Shown here one piece after another: positions 41,821 to 54,469 of a DNA stretch of 64,000 bases. The notes beneath the pieces are model-generated. The model was not told the DNA's origin. It saw nothing but the letters and a program-made list of their open reading frames with translations, and made no database searches. How positions within the stretch are numbered: position 1 is the first letter of the stretch; each line of letters begins with the position of its first letter. Source of the stretch: Aptenodytes patagonicus (lineage: Eukaryota; Chordata; Aves; Sphenisciformes; Spheniscidae); the NCBI RefSeq assembly GCF_965638725.1, contig NC_134950.1, positions 106,600,802-106,664,801 on the forward strand, read 5' to 3'. A program made the translations under genes and the position numbers.

Positions 41821-44800
41821 CTGAACAGAAGAAAACAGGAATTATAAAAGCAATATATATTACCAAGCCCTTGATTATTTGTATTACCAATTAAAAGGCA
41901 TAAGCTTTCATTATTGCAACATTTATTTTCCAAAATATTAAGTCATAAAATCACAGTAAACAGTCTTGCCATTATTTTTAACCACAACGACGAATTATCA
42001 TGGAAAATATTTTTAAAAATAGCCAAGATGCTCATTTCACATCCAGTATCAACTGGAAAGATACTATGCTAAATCAACATCCAGAGAACCAAATGCCCTT
42101 TATATGCAACTGAGACCTCACAGTGATGTGCACAGCTCTAAATGAGTAACTGCTTTGTGCAAGCCAAGCTGACACATTTTGCCTCTGTCATCAGCTGCTT
42201 ATAGACTTCAGAAAACTAACGATCTAAAAATGCCCTGGTGCGTGCCTCCAAGTGTTCTTCCCCTCTGAACCATCTAATTTGTTTAACAAGGCTCATTAAA
42301 TGAAAATAAAACTGATAATAAGAAAAACTGATAGCTTTTTTGAGAGGTATAGAGCTAAAACAGGAGCTTAAAAATTTAATTGATAATGAAAAAAAGACCT
42401 TGATGAGAAGCTATTCTCTGGGCAATTCCGGTACAATAGGCTTTCACTTCACAGAGTTACTGAATTAAATGCAAAAGAATCCCTCACCTTTAATGTCATA
42501 GTTAATGTCTTCATTCCTGAAAGAAAACCATGTCACATTTTTGTTTCCTAGACGTAGCATATTTCACCTTAAGTAGAATTAGGGGATGTTTTAGTTTCCA
42601 AACTTAGCTCATACATGTACAGTAGCAGTTACACACACACGCATTAAAATATAAGTCAGTAGGCATCTAAATTACACAAACCTTTAACTGTAAGGTATAT
42701 TATCAAATACTCATGCATTATACCATGAACACACAACCTTGACCCCCATCCTTACTTACATACAAATACAATTTTGTTCCTTCCCATTTGACTACGCAAG
42801 ATTACCAGTCTAAGGTAACACATGTGGTCTAAGATTTACGACAAACTCACTGTTTGTCGCAGTACTTCCCACTTGTTAATTTTGCTACCAAACATCTAGA
42901 AACGCTACAATGAGTATAATTTCTGCTTGATATAAAGATGTTTTATTTTAGTCCACAAAACAGGATTAGACCGTACCAGAAAAATATTATATATAGTGTA
43001 CCCTGTACTTAAATATCCTAGTGGGCACTTTAATTGAGAAAGTGAGGAAATGTTTGTTTACAAAAAAGCAGACGCACACAGTAAATTTCGATGGACTTCT
43101 GCTTCAAGACAGTTTCTAAATTATAAAAAATAATCACACTTCAGAAATGTAAATAAGTATTGGTAGCAAAGAAAGTAAAATTTCTTCTGGAGTGAAACAG
43201 CATTTAAGTAGTTTTTACTGTGCTTTTATGGAGCCAGTTACAATCCTAGACTCTGTCAACAATCTAATGAAAACATCCCATTTAAGCCATGTTTCAAAAC
43301 AGGCAAGAGGTAAAGCCTTGAAAACCCAAGTTAGTCATAATATCAAACTGTAATGCCCTCTGAAGTGACCATTCATGCCCATTTCAATTTTATATGAAAG
43401 GTTTCTAAGGAACTTAATGGGATGTTCAGAGTCAACAATTTAGCTGAGAAGTGACTGAAGTTACTCCCTGGTTAGCCTTAGGAGGCATGAGACAATTGTT
43501 TGTTTGTTTTTAAAAAAAAACAACAAAACAAAACCTGAAGAGCCATTTTCGTTTTCTCCTATCATTTCTTCTTCCATCCTGCTGACATTTTTAGCATCAG
43601 CAGCACAGCTTCGCCATGTGGGGAAATTTCTACACCACATTCTGCAATTCCGACAAACTAAACATAATCTTTGAACAAGTGTTTAATTTGGAGATTAGAA
43701 AATGTTTTTAAGTTAAACCAAGCATTAATACAACATTCTTAGGACCTGCTTTGTTCACTGAAAGATTAGTGCAAGGAGATTGTATGTCACACCAGCAGAC
43801 CACTACAAAAACACTGCTAAAACAAAATTTTACTTCCAAGAACTATGTACTCCACACAGTACTGGAACAACAAAACTTTTAAAGTTAGTTTGACATTATA
43901 TACATTTAATTTAGTTGAGCTGTTGGAGAACCAGAAATGCTTGTCACTAGCAATGAACATCAACAGCCTGAGATTTTAGAAAACGGAACCAGAGTTAACG
44001 AATGCATTAGCTTATCTTCTGAAGGTCAGATACTATTCAAGTCTTAAATAAGTTATTGCATATATCTTACTCAAAAGGACTGGATCACTCAAATCACCTT
44101 TGCACAGCATATATGCAAGTTATCACCGCAATCCAGGTATCTCAGACATTAACTGAATCTTCCTTCTCCTACATGGGAATGAAAGCACAGCTACCTACTT
44201 TATAGAAGTGAAACTGATGACAGTCACCTGCTCAAAAGCTTCTATGAAGCCTAAAGCAGACCTCAGAGCTAGATACGGACTCTCAAATTTGACTTCAGAA
44301 CTTTAAAAGTGGCTCTGTTCTTTCCCCCTTGCTTTCTTAATTTCAAATCTGACAAGATTACCACTCCAAAACCACTTAGCTTGCAAGCGCATTGAATAAG
44401 GATGTGTTTTGTTGAATTTGGACACTGGCTGCCAAGGTTGCCCATGACATGGGCCTTGCCATGCAACACTCCAATCTACATAGCAGCAGGAGGTTGGGAT
44501 TCAGGCCTAAGAATGAACTAGATAAAAACATGGGTAAGAGGCTAAATATGGAAAGGGTGATGCAGAAGCACTGCAGTGGCCATAATATCTACCGTTTAGT
44601 GGCCATGCCAGACTGGGCAGGCTTGTCACTGAGAGGCATTTTATTTCAACACAAGATGAGCCCTGCAGAACTAATCAAATGTGTCTCTCTCCGCACAGTA
44701 TTGCCCAGTTTTACAGCCTGAAGAAGCACTTACCGTCTCAAACACAGTATTGGAATACAGCAGTACAGAGCCAGTTTCACAGCAGTACAGAGCAGCATCT

Positions 44801-47800
44801 GAGCTGGCTTCACACACAGCCAGCTCTAATTCACAAGGCTTTAGCTCAGGCTTCATTTTAAGCAAAAGCAATTGAAGTATTTCTGGATTCAGGCTGGTAC
44901 GGATGCAGGAGTTGATCTATACTTGAGCTAGTAAGTCTATGGAGACAAACCAATCCCTATCCATTGGGACGTGAATCCATCCCCCAGACAGAGTTGTCAG
45001 TTCAAAAACTACATTCCGATATAGAACAAGCTTTGCTATCATTTCAAGGCAGTGGTTGCCAAGAAGGTTTTTTTTCTGGCTTTTGACTTATAACTGGGGA
45101 TACAGTATGGATACTTCAGAACAAGAATTAAATACAACTCTGAGCAAACAAACCACACTAAATAAAAGCAGTTGCAGTTGAAACAATTGAGACTACATTG
45201 AGATTGTTAATGTAAACCAAAATTTTACTGTCCAGACAATAGGCAAAAAACCTTGTGGTATTTTAGAAGTTGAATACATAACACAAATTTATTCTGAAAG
45301 TACTTAACTTCATAACATACACTAAAATATAGTAAATTTGTTGCAGTAAGTCAGCTGCTTTCTGGGGGGGGGGGTGGGGGGGGTGGAAACCCTCTAGTGA
45401 TAGACCTCCTTTTGGATAGCTCCACACTTGTTCAACACCTGAAGATAAAAACATTTTCAGCAGAAAAACAAGACAGATATTAACTTTTGAAAGTATTTAT
45501 TTCTGACACTCTGACTTCCTTTATCCATCTTCCAATTCAAAGCTTTCTCTGTTTTACCAGGCCATTGTAGCTGCTGTCCATGGGGACAGAATGGAGTAGG
45601 AAACTAAAAGTCAAACAGCAGCATGGATTCAAAATTTTATCAGACTTACTTTCATGGGTTGGGCATCCATTTTGGTTGGGGTCCCCCCCCGCCTTAATTA
45701 CTGTAGCTTCACAGATTAGTCTATGTTACTCAACGTGCATATACAAAAACCAAAAGCACATTATTGCCTAGCCACAGTTACAGGCTATTTTAATACTTCA
45801 CAGAACTGTATCTGCTTGGGTGGACTACTATTAAATCTTTAAACGGAATGGCTCAAGACTATAAAGCAGAGGAATCTACAGGACCTTTAACATCAGATAC
45901 AGATTCTGTATCCTATCTTGATCAAGACCACACACTTAGCTGGTAAATAGGAAACACAGATGTAGGAAAAATCATATGCCAGATGAAATAAATCTCATTT
46001 GTCCTCCAAAGTTCTCCCTCCTATCTTTCTTCATTAACAATGTCATTCCAAAAAAAATTCATGCATTCCTACAAGATGAGATTGCCACAACAATATGATC
46101 AATGACTAAGAAGAACGGCAATAATCGTGAAGTTTCTTTAAATTTCTGTTAGGGGTAAGTAATACTCTTCTTTTTTTTTGTTAAGATTTCAGCTCCCTTT
46201 AAGAAGCAAATCTCACAGCCACACATTACCTTATGGCCCAAAGTCCATACAGCAAATACCTAAGGAAATCTGAGACAAGATCTCAGATTCCATCTTCTCA
46301 TCTTCCTAACCAGTTTCTAGACAATGTTTTTTATGTTTAGATGTCTTTATGGACAAGGAAATCACAGGAGAAAAAAAAAAAATACAGGAACTGAGAGGAG
46401 CTTTTGCAACAAATCATTCAAGTTGAAGGCAGCTAGCAGACTTGCATTACTGAACTGAAAGAGGCTGCAAACACAGTAAGTACAAACTTCAGAGTCTGTA
46501 CTGTCAATACTTATTTGAATTTTTTTTCTTGCTAATTGTGCTGTAAGCTTAGGTGATAAATTTATAGGAGAAAAGAGAAAGACATTATACTGCTGAGAGC
46601 AATACTTACAGCCAACAATTCTGAAAACTATAGACATGAGTAAATGGATTAGCTTTGCTCAACTTTAATTACAAACACCAGTAACTACAATACCAGTATG
46701 GTTTTTTTATAGCTCCTTCTTACCCCGCCCCCCCTCCCCCCCTTTCTTTTCTTCTCTCACTTTTCATGTAACCTTAACAGAAAGGCAGAGGTACAGCTAA
46801 CCTTTGAGCAAAAGCCACAGCTATTCACACTTCTGATTACGGTTAAATAAATGCAAAACATTTGAACAATCGTCCCTAAACCCACATTGACCCAATAAAA
46901 CCTATTGGTTAAAGTGACCTGGTTTCACAAGAGGTTATCTGATTTACAGTATTCAGTCCTAGACAAATAACGGTTTTAAAATATTTCTTAAAAAAGGGGT
47001 ATTAAAGTAATTTAGCAGCCAAAGCCCTGCATTTCAGGGGATGGGTTTTTATAATTGTGAACCTCCTTTTAAAAAAAAACCAAAACAAGTCTAGTTTTAA
47101 AAAAGGTGTTCCAGAGGAATTTTATGAAACTCAATTCTTAGATGTTTGGTTGAAACCCTGACAAAGCAAAAATCTAACATCTTACAATCATCATTTGTTT
47201 TGAAACAGCTGCTTTGTCATGTAACACTAGGGAGAAAAAACAGTCAACTGTAAGTGGAGTACATTTCAGTGAAAATAATCTGCTTTGTATTTTCATATAG
47301 TGTTCTAGTTTCTTTTTCCCCCAAAAGATTCAAACCGAAAAAATCCTGTTTTCCTATTATAAAGTACAGATGAATACTACTGCTACCCAAAAATACGCTG
47401 CAGACTAAAATAATATTGCACCATGGTATCAAATGTAAAATATGGCTACATTTTCTTCAAATGTAGCATGCAATTACAGCATGTTAACATTCTGTATTAC
47501 TCTCTAGTATAAACACCTGTACAATTTGAACTTTTACTCACTCTTTAAAACAGCAGAGATCCAAACATGGCTTGTAAGCAAGAGGATGAGGAAGGATCTC
47601 CCCCTTTAATCTGCCATTTCTGCAGAGGGAGATTTTTAAGTAAGAAGTTACATTGTTCTTTCTTTCCCCAGTCACCATTAACTGCCAATACGTCTGCCAA
47701 ATTGCCAAGCATCCTGCCAAAAGTTGATACTAACAGTATCTGAGCATAACAGTCCCACCACCTTAAACACAAAATTACTAAGTTAAACCATGTCACAATT

Positions 47801-48769
47801 CCTTACTGTATTCCATTACGTCTCAATATTTGGCTATAGGTATAGATCTTTCATTGTAGGGATTTTAGAGACAGAAGTTCATTTGGTTTAAGATAACATT
47901 AAAAGAGAAAGGAGTACACCAAGAAAAGAACTCTGTATTAAGTTATGCAGTATGCACGCAGTTTTACATGAAGATAACCGACTCCTGTTCCTACCCAAGT
48001 TACCATTTCTGGATCAGATTTTTTTGCTTCATTTTCTATGTGACTCATTTAAAGAAGAGCTGTCAATTTTCTACATCTATCACTACGCAAAACCTTTACC
48101 AAATACATGAAAAGATAAATTATAGGTGATTGCATATGTTAACAGTCTATTTTTTCTCCAGAATCTATCTTTATTAAGTGAGTGACCAGCTGTCAGCAGG
48201 CATTGAGTTTCCATCTGAAAACAGCTTCAGAGCTTGGCTCCTAAAATTTAATTCAGGCCATGCAATTCAATGGAATGTCATCTGTCTCCACGAGGAATAT
48301 TACTGATATATTAATCAACACCGTCCTGTACATTTTAGGATCTTACCATTTTTAAGAGTCAAAATGAAAGTAACTTTACAAGTTATTCAAATGGAAATCG
48401 GAAGCTACTCTACATTCTGATGTGACATTCTGTGACAGCGCTGCATTACCTAGAGCCACAGCAGTCCTACCACCAAGCACTTGTTTCTGCTTGAACGCTG
48501 ATGTTCATTAAACGATGGATTATTAACAGGCAACGATTCTGATTTCAGAACTCGCAACACTCTTTCCACCCCATTAAACACCACAAACATCAGGACAGTC
48601 GATGACTTTAGGAGGCACTCACGAAAGCAAACCAGCCAGCTTTCGCGCTGCCTCCTAGACCAGGAATACTTCTCCAGAAACCGAGCTATAACCTGCCTCA
48701 GGCTTCGTATACGCCATTTGAAACACTGAGCGCAGAAAGCGACCGTCTCACGTTACAGCTCCAGTGTAC
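41821..48769 (-). other. TXNL4A: TXNL4A intron 1
   Basis: A 6.9-kb AT-rich intron. I see a G-run near 45,365-45,386, a C-run near 46,723-46,743, a perfect 9-bp-stem hairpin at 44,801-44,826 and A-runs. I identified no exons or intact mobile elements. The donor AAG|GTACAC is weaker than consensus. Confidence 0.75.
45365..45386 (+). repeat. G-rich tract in TXNL4A intron 1
   Basis: Runs of ten, eight and two or more G separated by single T bases. On the gene strand this is C-rich. It could form a G-quadruplex on the plus strand and may be length-uncertain in the assembly. Confidence 0.8.
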
Positions 48770-48922
48770 CTTCTCAGCAATGCTGTATAAGACTTCATCC
48801 ATTTTCATGCAGGTCGGGTCCCAGTCGTGCCCAAAGCGGATGACCACAACTCGGTCCTCTTCCGAGAGGATGGCCTGGTCCACCTGCCAGCCGTTGTGCA
48901 AGTGCGGCAGCATGTACGACAT
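48770..48922 (-). CDS. TXNL4A: TXNL4A (DIM1, U5-15kD) coding exon 1, spliceosome protein
   Basis: TXNL4A is the small thioredoxin-like protein of the U5 snRNP and U4/U6.U5 tri-snRNP, acting in nuclear pre-mRNA splicing. This exon encodes MSYMLPHLHNGWQVDQAILS, EEDRVVVIRFGHDWDPTCMK, MDEVLYSIAEK, matching the recalled human protein essentially residue for residue. The family lacks the CxxC redox pair of true thioredoxins; here DWDPTCMKMD occupies that place with one Cys. The exon is 51 codons and ends in phase 0 at AAG|GTACAC. The start ATG at 48,920-48,922 gives the standard 142-residue protein. The upstream neighbour in human is RBFA, not seen here. Confidence 0.98.
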
Positions 48923-49620
48923 CCTGAAGGGCGGGTGGCGGGCCTGCGGGACGACACCGACCACCCGAGAGCTGACAGCCCGGCCTGCCCTCGCACGGCG
49001 CCGCCAGCCCCCAGCGGAGACACCCCCCCCCCCCCGCCCCGCGCGGGCCCAGGCCAGCGTTTAGCAGCCGCGGCCTGCCATGGCGCAGCGATGCCGTCAC
49101 CTCATCGGGCCCTCGCGGGGCGCCAGCGGCCACCGGGCGCCAAGGCCGGGCCGCCGGGCCCCCCTGCCCGGGCCCCCCTGCCCGAGCCCGCCCCGCCCCG
49201 CCCCCGCCGCACCCCGTGGGCGTCCTTCTCTCGGCGAAACGGGGCGACGGAGCGACGGCGTGAGAGGAAGCGGAAGCGAGGCAATACGTCCGCACGGCCG
49301 GGCACGCCGCCGGGAAACGCGCTTCCGCCCTGCGGAGGGGGCGGGGTTTCCCTCAGTGGGCGGGGCAGGGCGCGCCGCGCCGAAAGGTCGAGAGCGGCCG
49401 CTTGGATCATACCAAGTGTGAAGGCGGGCGGGGAGGGGCGGAAGAACAGCTTGGGCCGTACTAAGCGGGGGAGGGGGACCGAGGTACCAGAGGCCGGGCT
49501 GGGGTGTCACTGCTCGTCGCCGCAGAAGTGAGATGGCGGGGCCTGCGAGAGCCCCCCGCGTCAGGGCTGGGGCCAGGCAGCTGTGACCAGGGCCAGGCGG
49601 AGGTGTTGTCCTCTCAGGGG
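48800..49620 (-). promoter_or_regulatory. TXNL4A: CpG-island promoter of TXNL4A
   Basis: Dense CpG sequence from within coding exon 1 to about 700 bp upstream. GGAAGCGGAAGC-type ETS-like sites lie near 49,265-49,275. No TATA box is seen. Several long GC-driven frames on both strands overlap and show no domain. In human this promoter is shared head-to-head with RBFA, but I found no RBFA exon to the right. Confidence 0.8.
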
Positions 49621-50600
49621 TCTCTCTGCCCCCATCCCACCCGCTGCGGAGGCAATCCCAAGCGAGGGGGCCAGGTCTGGGGCCTGGCTCCTGGGCTGAG
49701 GCCTGGAGGGCAAGCAAAATGACAGGTGGCCTTGTGTGGGTGTCCCTGCTGCCCAAGGAGACAGGCGCACCCAAATGGGTGGGCAGGTTGTGCTGCCTGT
49801 CCGCTGGCCGGGGCCATGGGCATCTCCCCTGGCAAGTGGGACGTGGAGCCGTGCCATGGCAGCTGGTGCAGCAGGCCTGAGCGGTGCTGCTGGGTGGCAC
49901 CGGGAGGATGAAATGGAGGTCACCACAGCCCAAACCTCCAAATCTCTGCTACTGACCACTCTGCGGATGTTAAAAAACTCCCTGTGCCTCCACTGGATTT
50001 GATCAAGGAGATACTGCAACAGAGAGAGCAGCTGCATGCATCTCCTGGTTATGGAAGATTTTGTCAATATATTAACCTGCAGCAATAAACACCTTCATGC
50101 TTGAGCTAGTGCTAGTTGGGGCTTGAGTGCTGTGTGAAAATACAGGTATGTTTGAACCAGCTGGGTCACAACTGTATGTCCATCTTCTGTGTTTCTTTCT
50201 GGTACACCCTACACCCAGAACTAACCCTGCCCATGGGAGCTGCGCTGCCCAGCCCTTGGCAGTAGTCACACTTTGGTACCATTATGCTCTCTCATCTCTC
50301 GTAGCCAAAATGCTGGTACTGGAACACACTGGGTAAATGTTTCTGTTGCAGTGATCAGCAGTGAAACCAGGACATTTCAGCATTAGGTTTCAGAACCGAG
50401 CTGGCCATTGAGATAGGGCATCCCGGGCCAATCTTTTTGCTTCCTGAAAAGCATATATGTTATTCTACACTGTATGCTCATTTAAAAGGTTCGCTTGCAG
50501 CAGACAGGGGGAAAAGCACACATATTTTCCACTACAAAAAATCCACACAAGCTTGAGCTAGGGCCGTGGGGAACAGTTGTGGACCAGTAGTGTGAACTTG
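49621..50600. other. Intergenic region right of TXNL4A
   Basis: Moderately GC-rich sequence to about 49.9 kb, then AT-rich. No exon, RNA gene or clearly known repeat identified. I looked here for RBFA exons and recognised none. Confidence 0.4.
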
Positions 50601-50639
50601 CGCCGAATTACTTTGCCCCAGAGTTGCAGAGCTCTCCAA

Positions 50640-51044
50640 AACTATCAAAGTCCTCATTTTGCGGAATCTCCTTTCCAGAAAATTCTGCACCGGGAGCGTG
50701 GGAGGAGAGGAAGGTAGTCGAGTCCCATTTCGGACAAAAGCCCCTGGCTTCAGCTGTCCCCGCAGAGGCAGGCGGTGATCCCCTGCCCGGCGGACCGCAG
50801 CCAGGCCGCGCCGGAGCTTCCCTGAAAGCCTCCAGCGACTTGACCGGAGACCGCCGCCCGCAGGCGGCTGGCAGGACAGGCGTTGGGCGAGCGCCCGCAG
50901 CAGCGTGGGGGAGTCCCAGCCGCCGGAGCCGGGCTCAGGCAGCGCTGGGGCAGCTGCCGGGCCTGGGACGGGAGTTGCAGAGGGCAGGAGCGGGTGTGCC
51001 CTGCAGGGAGCAGGACCTGTGAGCCGTCGGCTCCTCCAGCTGCG
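50640..51044 (+). promoter_or_regulatory. Candidate CpG promoter and non-coding first exon of the reductase gene
   Basis: A local CpG-rich island ends at a strong donor (TGCG|GTAAGA at 51,045) on the plus strand. The next plus-strand gene, the reductase, has its start codon only three bases after a splice acceptor (TTGCAG|GTCATGG at 54,088), so it must have an upstream non-coding exon. This is the best candidate by position and composition. The link is inference. Confidence 0.4.
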
Positions 51045-54000
51045 GTAAGATCGAGCTGTGAAAGGAACACCGTCAGAAAGAAACCCGCCCTGGTCAATTC
51101 TTTGGTTGGTGTCCAGGTAATTAGTTTTCTTCTATAGAGGAGTTAGTGGGGGGAGTTTATTCCGGATAGCGCATGCTATTAAGTTTAATTTAAAACAGAG
51201 CTAGGAAAAGTTACGTAGGTTTATTTTGCTATGATTTGGCTAAGTCCAGAGTGATACAGCAGTGCCAGTCAACAAATCTGCACGTAAGTAGTGAGTCAAG
51301 CTCCACAAAAGAAAGAAGGCCAGCTTAGAAACACAGTAACACCAAAGTTAATACTTACACGTCGTTCTTTTTATTTGCCCACTTGTCTCAATCTGATTCA
51401 TATTTTAAAAGTTGTCTCTGCAATGCGAGGACCAGAACTTACTATCAGTAGACATGCATTATTATCAGTGTTATATTTGATCATAGATGCATGATACACA
51501 TGGAATCAGATAATCTTATGTAAATAGAAAATGCGAGGAGAGACAGCTTTAGAAAAAATAAAAAGAGAGTTAGCGATACTGCAGATGATACTAGTCCAAA
51601 ACCAAAATTGTCATATCCTTAACAGGTGTTCCATTTTGCACACTGGACAAGACATCTGATACCTGAATAATTATGTTCAGGAGCAAAGCATTCGGTCTGT
51701 TAAAACCGATTCCCTCAATGTCTGGCCAGCCAAATTTGGCTTATAAATTTATTCATCCAGCTATTGCTTCTCATGGATATCACTGTCACAGGAGAAGTGT
51801 GGATTACAGACAGAGGTACAAGACATGCCCAGGTAGTGCTGGAGGACGAACAGTAAGTGCTCCTCAGACCAAGGTTGGTATCTGGAGAGCCCACTTCCCT
51901 CTGCAAAGTTCCTTTAAGTGGTTTTAGTTTACTGCTGTCAATATAATTTTTTAAGATTGTACCTGGTACTAGCAGAACCCCAGGTCTTGAAACAAAGCTG
52001 CAGTCTATGAATGGTTCACGCATGCATCAAACATGTCTGAGATTGTGGTGGCCTCAGCATGTCCACACTAATGAAAAGATTAATTACATGCAACTAGCCT
52101 GGTTCTAGTGCATCATCTGGTTTGTTTAAAGCTAAACCAGCTCTCGCTGCACTGCACTGTGTCTTCCTCATGAATTATCTTTCTGCTTGTGAAGTTTAGA
52201 AAGTGCTTCTAAAATGATTGCGGATCTGACTCTGACCTTCATGAGTGATGTATTGTAATGGAGGAGGAATTGGTGATGAAATCGAATGGTGTAATACAGT
52301 GCTGCCTTACTGGCATCTGCCAGTCAGTTGATCATATCTGGCACCCAGTTTTCCATCACTTAACAGCATAAGGTTTAGTTGCCGTCCTGTCTGAGTAAGT
52401 TGCTGCAGGAGCATCAGGTTCTGATCATCAAGAAGCTGGACAACGCTGTCACAATTTGACATCAAATCTTGTCTTTTATTCTATGCGTCATTCATTCTGG
52501 AGGACAAATCTAGTTTATCCTTCTAAGGTCATGTTGTGTGATACTCTAAGAAACATACAGACTTCAGCTGGGGAAATTTGCACCATTTTCACAACCTTAT
52601 GGGGCTGACAGGGTTCAAAATACTTCAGTTGGCAAGAAATAGATTACATATATTTAAGAAAGTGGTATTCCTTTGCAATATGGTTGCACTGTTCACCTCA
52701 TTGCTTTGTTTGCTGCTGTTCAGAACCAGTTAGTGTTATCGGAGACACTGTTCGTGGTGAACTGCAGACCTGTCGTAACATGGAGGCCCCTTCTAGCCCA
52801 TGTACAGCAGCAGACTGGAACTGAGGCAGAAATGCAGGTCAAGGCCAGGATAAAGCAGTATTACTGGTGTCGAGATTGTAAGCATTTAATAGATGCAGTT
52901 GGGATAAGCCTGAGTTTGCTCAGGACAAGGGTAAATACGGTTTGACGGAAACTTCCCATCTACATTGATGCCTTTTTGTCACAGGTTTGAATTCTGGTTA
53001 CTCGCTGAAGGCTTGTGTAAGAGGACTGAAGCAGCAGGAAATCTCTGCCCAGCACTGTGTGCCCAGAATAAAGCGGCACACTGCTGTGGAAAATTGTTCT
53101 GATCCAGTTAGCACAACGTCAAGTTTCCTGGACCCAAGTCTAGGACACAGTATGGGATAGAGACCTAAAGCGAGTGGAGCACGGCAAACAGAATTGTAGG
53201 AGATTAGACACGAATGTTGTTAAGACATGCAGCAAATCTTCAGCTACCATTTTTGTCAATAAGGGCTGCCTCTAATTAGGTGTGTGGCTATCTGTGGAGC
53301 CCCTATCTTATTGAAGGATACAATACATTTGCATGGGTGTTGCAGAGAGGACTGGACTCAAAACTGTCTGGGCAGGGGAAAAGCTCTAGTATGTAGGACT
53401 GTGTTGTCAGTGGGACTTACAGTATCACCTCTAGTGCTTTTCCCCACTGGTTCAGCGTATAGGCGTGGGTGTGCTACATTTTGCAGGAGGTAAGTTCAGG
53501 TACAGATCTGGATGGTTAAAACACTGAAGGCAAGCAGTGTAGCAGCTGTCCAAGGATGGCCCTTCCTCGTGCAAATTTGTTAGACCTATACCATTCCTGA
53601 CAGATGTTTGTCAGACCCATGTGAGCCTCGCGTCTCCCTACACTACCTGCGGCTTCACCAACCGTAATCAATAGGCAAGGAACTTTGAGTAACTTTCTAG
53701 CAGCCTCTGCTTCACACCACTGCTTATAGAAATGAATTTGTGAATGAGATTGAGAAGCTACCAGATTTGTGTGAAATCAATATTGATTCAGGACTAAAAT
53801 GAAACTATTTGAGAACACCACCTTGTAGGACTGGATTTAGATCTAAGGGGGCAGATATTCCTTGGTGTTATAGTCTAAATCAGCACTTGGTGAAAATACT
53901 GGGAAGTTGTCTAATGTACCACACTAGTACTAAGTGACTGTGGGTTTATTCTGTATTGAGTTCCATCAGTTTCCTGTTTTACAGATGTGAATTTAAATGA

Positions 54001-54087
54001 TCACTACAGCATCATTTACACTACACTACACTCCTTTAAGGGTGTTCTCCTAAACAAAGGAGTATTTCTTCTATTCCCCTGTTGCAG
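51045..54087 (+). other. Presumed 5'-UTR intron of reductase gene
   Basis: Unique, mostly AT-rich sequence. A second strong donor-like site (GGAG|GTAAGT) occurs near 53,489. No coding exon or known repeat was identified in these 3 kb. Confidence 0.35.
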
Positions 54088-54090
54088 GTC

Positions 54091-54469
54091 ATGGCAGAAG
54101 AGTTGCCAGGTGTTTTGATTCTGGATATAGGAGGAACTCATGGTGTGCTAGAAAACCTTGCAGCACTTTTGAAGAAACACTTTCGCCTTATCACCATGAA
54201 GGAATTTCTTGAAAACAAAAAAGAAATGAGCAAAAAAATCCAATCTGTTTTCGTGTTTGAGTGCAGGCCAACTATTGACCAGGAGCTTCTAGAAAGCCTG
54301 CCTAATTTAAAAGTAATTGGAAACTCTGGGGTTGGAGTTGATCACTTAGACTTGAAAATGATTTCTAACTTTGGCGTAAAAGTGACCAACACCCCACAGG
54401 CCGTGGCAGACCCAACAGCAGACATAGGAATGGCCTTGATGCTGGCCTCTGCCAGAAGACTAGTGGAAG
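54091..54469 (+). CDS. GRHPR-like 2-hydroxyacid dehydrogenase, copy 1, coding exon 1
   Basis: First of five coding exons for a 327-residue NAD(P)-dependent D-2-hydroxyacid dehydrogenase, of the type annotated in birds and fish as glyoxylate/hydroxypyruvate reductase-like. Such enzymes reduce glyoxylate, hydroxypyruvate or related 2-keto acids. This exon gives most of the N-terminal catalytic domain: MAEELPGVLILDIGG at the start, then LPNLKVIGNSGVGVDHLDLK and TPQAVADPTADIGMALMLAS. The NSGVGVDHLD and TAD segments are family landmarks. The acceptor TTGCAG lies three bases before the ATG, so the 5' UTR is spliced. The donor is GAAG|GTAATG, phase 1. It is about 35% similar to human GRHPR by eye, so it is a relative, not the orthologue. 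Confidence 0.93.

Noticed and set aside
48795-50085. A 278-codon minus frame and a 234-codon plus frame near the TXNL4A promoter
   Set aside because: Composition is Pro/Ala/Gly/Arg low complexity in a CpG island, with no domain or splice logic.
50624-51022. 132-codon plus-strand frame
   Set aside because: More likely GC-rich untranslated first-exon or promoter DNA; no domain, and it does not join in a coding phase to the reductase.
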